Source of the DNA: Planctomycetota bacterium | GTDB lineage: Bacteria; Planctomycetota; Planctomycetia; Pirellulales; UBA1268 | Length of the DNA stretch: 6,281 nucleotides | Assembly: GCA_027622795.1 (NCBI GenBank) | Contig: JAQBZA010000199.1 | Span: forward strand, 1-6,281 | Direction of reading: 5' to 3' | In this document: positions 5,220-6,281 of the stretch, one piece after another | Layout: each line of letters starts with the position of its first letter | Numbering within the stretch: position 1 is the stretch's first letter | The notes under the pieces: generated by a model | Database searches by the model: none | Told to the model about the DNA's origin: nothing | What the model saw: the letters and a program-made list of their open reading frames with translations, nothing else | Translations under genes and position numbers: made by a program

Positions 5220-6281
5220 TCAGCTCTGGGCGACGAGCTCCTTGCCATGCACGGTCGGTAGGTCGCTCGAGCCTATCAGCCAGGTGTCAATCGCATGGGC
5301 GGCCTCGCGGCCTTCGTTGATCGCCCACACGACCAGGCTCTGGCCGCGACGGCAGTCACCTGCCGCAAAGACGCCTTCCACGTTGGTCGTGTAGCGGCCG
5401 TAGTCGGCGGCGAAGTTGCTCCGCTTGTCGACCGCGACACCGAGCTGCTCCGCCACGGTCGGCTCCGGGCCGCCGAAGCCGAGGGCCATCAGCACCATCT
5501 GGCAGGGCCACTCCTGCTCGCTCCCCTCGACCACCGTGAAGGGGGCGCCGCCCGCCTGCGGCTTGCTCCAATCGACCCGCACCGTCTTGACCGCCCGGAG
5601 GTTGCCGGCATCATCACCGAGAAACTCGACCGTTTGCACGGAGAACTCCCGTGGATCGCCGGGAAGCTGCTTGCCCGGCAGGTGGGAGTAATCAAAGTGG
5701 GCCGCCGCCTCGACATGGCCGTAATCTTTCCGCAGGATCTTCGGCCACTGCGGCCAGGGATTGTTGGCCGCCCGCTCCAGCGGTGGCTGGGGCACGATCT
5801 CGAAGGTGACCAGCGACCGGCAGCCGTGTCGCAGCGAGGTGCCGATGCAGTCGGTGCCGGTATCGCCACCGCCGATCACGATCACGTCCTTGTCTTTCGC
5901 CGAGATGTAATGCCCGTCGGCGAGGTGCGAATCGAGAAGGCTGCGGGTGTTTTGGGTGAGGAAATCCATCGCGAAGTGGATGCCGGCCAGATGCCGCCCC
6001 GGAGTCTTCGCGAAGAAGTCGTTGGGCCGCGTCGCTCCCACGCAGAGGGCGACCGCATCAAACTCCTCACGGAGCTGTGCGGCCGAGATGTCTTTGCCGA
6101 TCGCGACACCCGTCTTGAAGATCACCCCCTCGGCCGCGAGCAGATCGACCCGCCGCTGCACGACCTTTTCCTTGTCGAGCTTCATGTTGGGGATGCCATA
6201 CATCAACAGGCCGCCGATGCGGTCGGCCCGCTCGAAGACGGTGACCTCGTGGCCCGCGGCATTGAGTTGGGCGGCGCAGGC
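5220..6281 (-). CDS. gltD: Glutamate synthase [NADPH] small subunit, GltD (5' part lies outside the window)
   Basis: GltD oxidises NADPH through FAD and passes electrons to GltB, which makes glutamate from glutamine and 2-oxoglutarate in the cytoplasm. The window holds the C-terminal 353 residues; the frame is open to the right edge, where it reads ACAAQLNAAGHEVTVFERAD then IGGLLMYGIPNMKLDK. This is the end of the FAD-binding Rossmann region followed by the highly conserved GLLMYGIPNMK motif, so the N-terminal iron-sulfur cysteines and the FAD GxGxxG lie outside. The NADPH-binding fold is seen as VIVIGGGDTGTDC (window residues about 133-145), and the C-terminal FAD contact as GVFAAGDCRRGQSLVVWAIN. 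Family members are about 470-490 residues, so roughly a quarter to a third is missing. The GLLMYGIPNMK variant matches the longer bacterial and plant-type branch. The gene converges on the repeat-protein gene. Its usual partner gltB, if adjacent, would be beyond the right edge. Confidence 0.96.
   Translation of the reverse strand, partial: ACAAQLNAAGHEVTVFERADRIGGLLMYGIPNMKLDKEKVVQRRVDLLAAEGVIFKTGVAIGKDISAAQLREEFDAVALCVGATRPNDFFAKTPGRHLAGIHFAMDFLTQNTRSLLDSHLADGHYISAKDKDVIVIGGGDTGTDCIGTSLRHGCRSLVTFEIVPQPPLERAANNPWPQWPKILRKDYGHVEAAAHFDYSHLPGKQLPGDPREFSVQTVEFLGDDAGNLRAVKTVRVDWSKPQAGGAPFTVVEGSEQEWPCQMVLMALGFGGPEPTVAEQLGVAVDKRSNFAADYGRYTTNVEGVFAAGDCRRGQSLVVWAINEGREAAHAIDTWLIGSSDLPTVHGKELVAQS

Overview
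The window looks like a chromosomal segment from a planctomycete, probably near the Pirellulales. This is inferred from the high GC content, the long proline/alanine-rich secreted proteins, a leucine-rich-like repeat protein of a style I associate with that phylum, a lysine/alanine-rich histone-H1-like tail, and a short palindrome around GGCTTCAGCC that I recall as common in planctomycete genomes. No database search was possible, so the taxonomy is a judgement from these features.

Layout from left to right: (1) a rightward gene for a basic protein with a helical N-terminus and an H1-like tail. It enters from the left edge and its start codon is probably cut by one base. (2) A convergent, leftward gene ending 18 bases later. 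It encodes a secreted staphylococcal-nuclease (SNase/thermonuclease) protein with a very long Pro/Ala/Gln-rich linker between signal peptide and nuclease domain. (3) A divergent intergenic region of about 160 bases with overlapping inverted repeats. (4) A rightward gene for an exported HExxH metalloprotease-like protein with a LecA-like C-terminal domain, interrupted by a small in-frame duplicated palindromic element. (5) 56 bases downstream, on the same strand, a cytoplasmic protein made almost entirely of about 20 leucine-rich-like units. (6) A convergent, leftward gltD (glutamate synthase small subunit) that runs off the right edge.

The genes do not form an obvious pathway. The nuclease and the protease are both predicted to be exported and are transcribed divergently from one short region, so shared regulation of two extracellular or periplasmic hydrolases is possible but unproven. 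GltD is core nitrogen metabolism (ammonia assimilation with GltB) and is probably an unrelated neighbour. I see no RNA genes, CRISPR arrays, insertion sequences or phage genes, and no clear intrinsic terminators. Nothing here makes a convincing new defence or biosynthetic system. The points most worth a second look are the repeat insertion inside the protease gene, the protease-lectin-like fusion, and the 92-residue super-repeat inside the leucine-rich-like protein.
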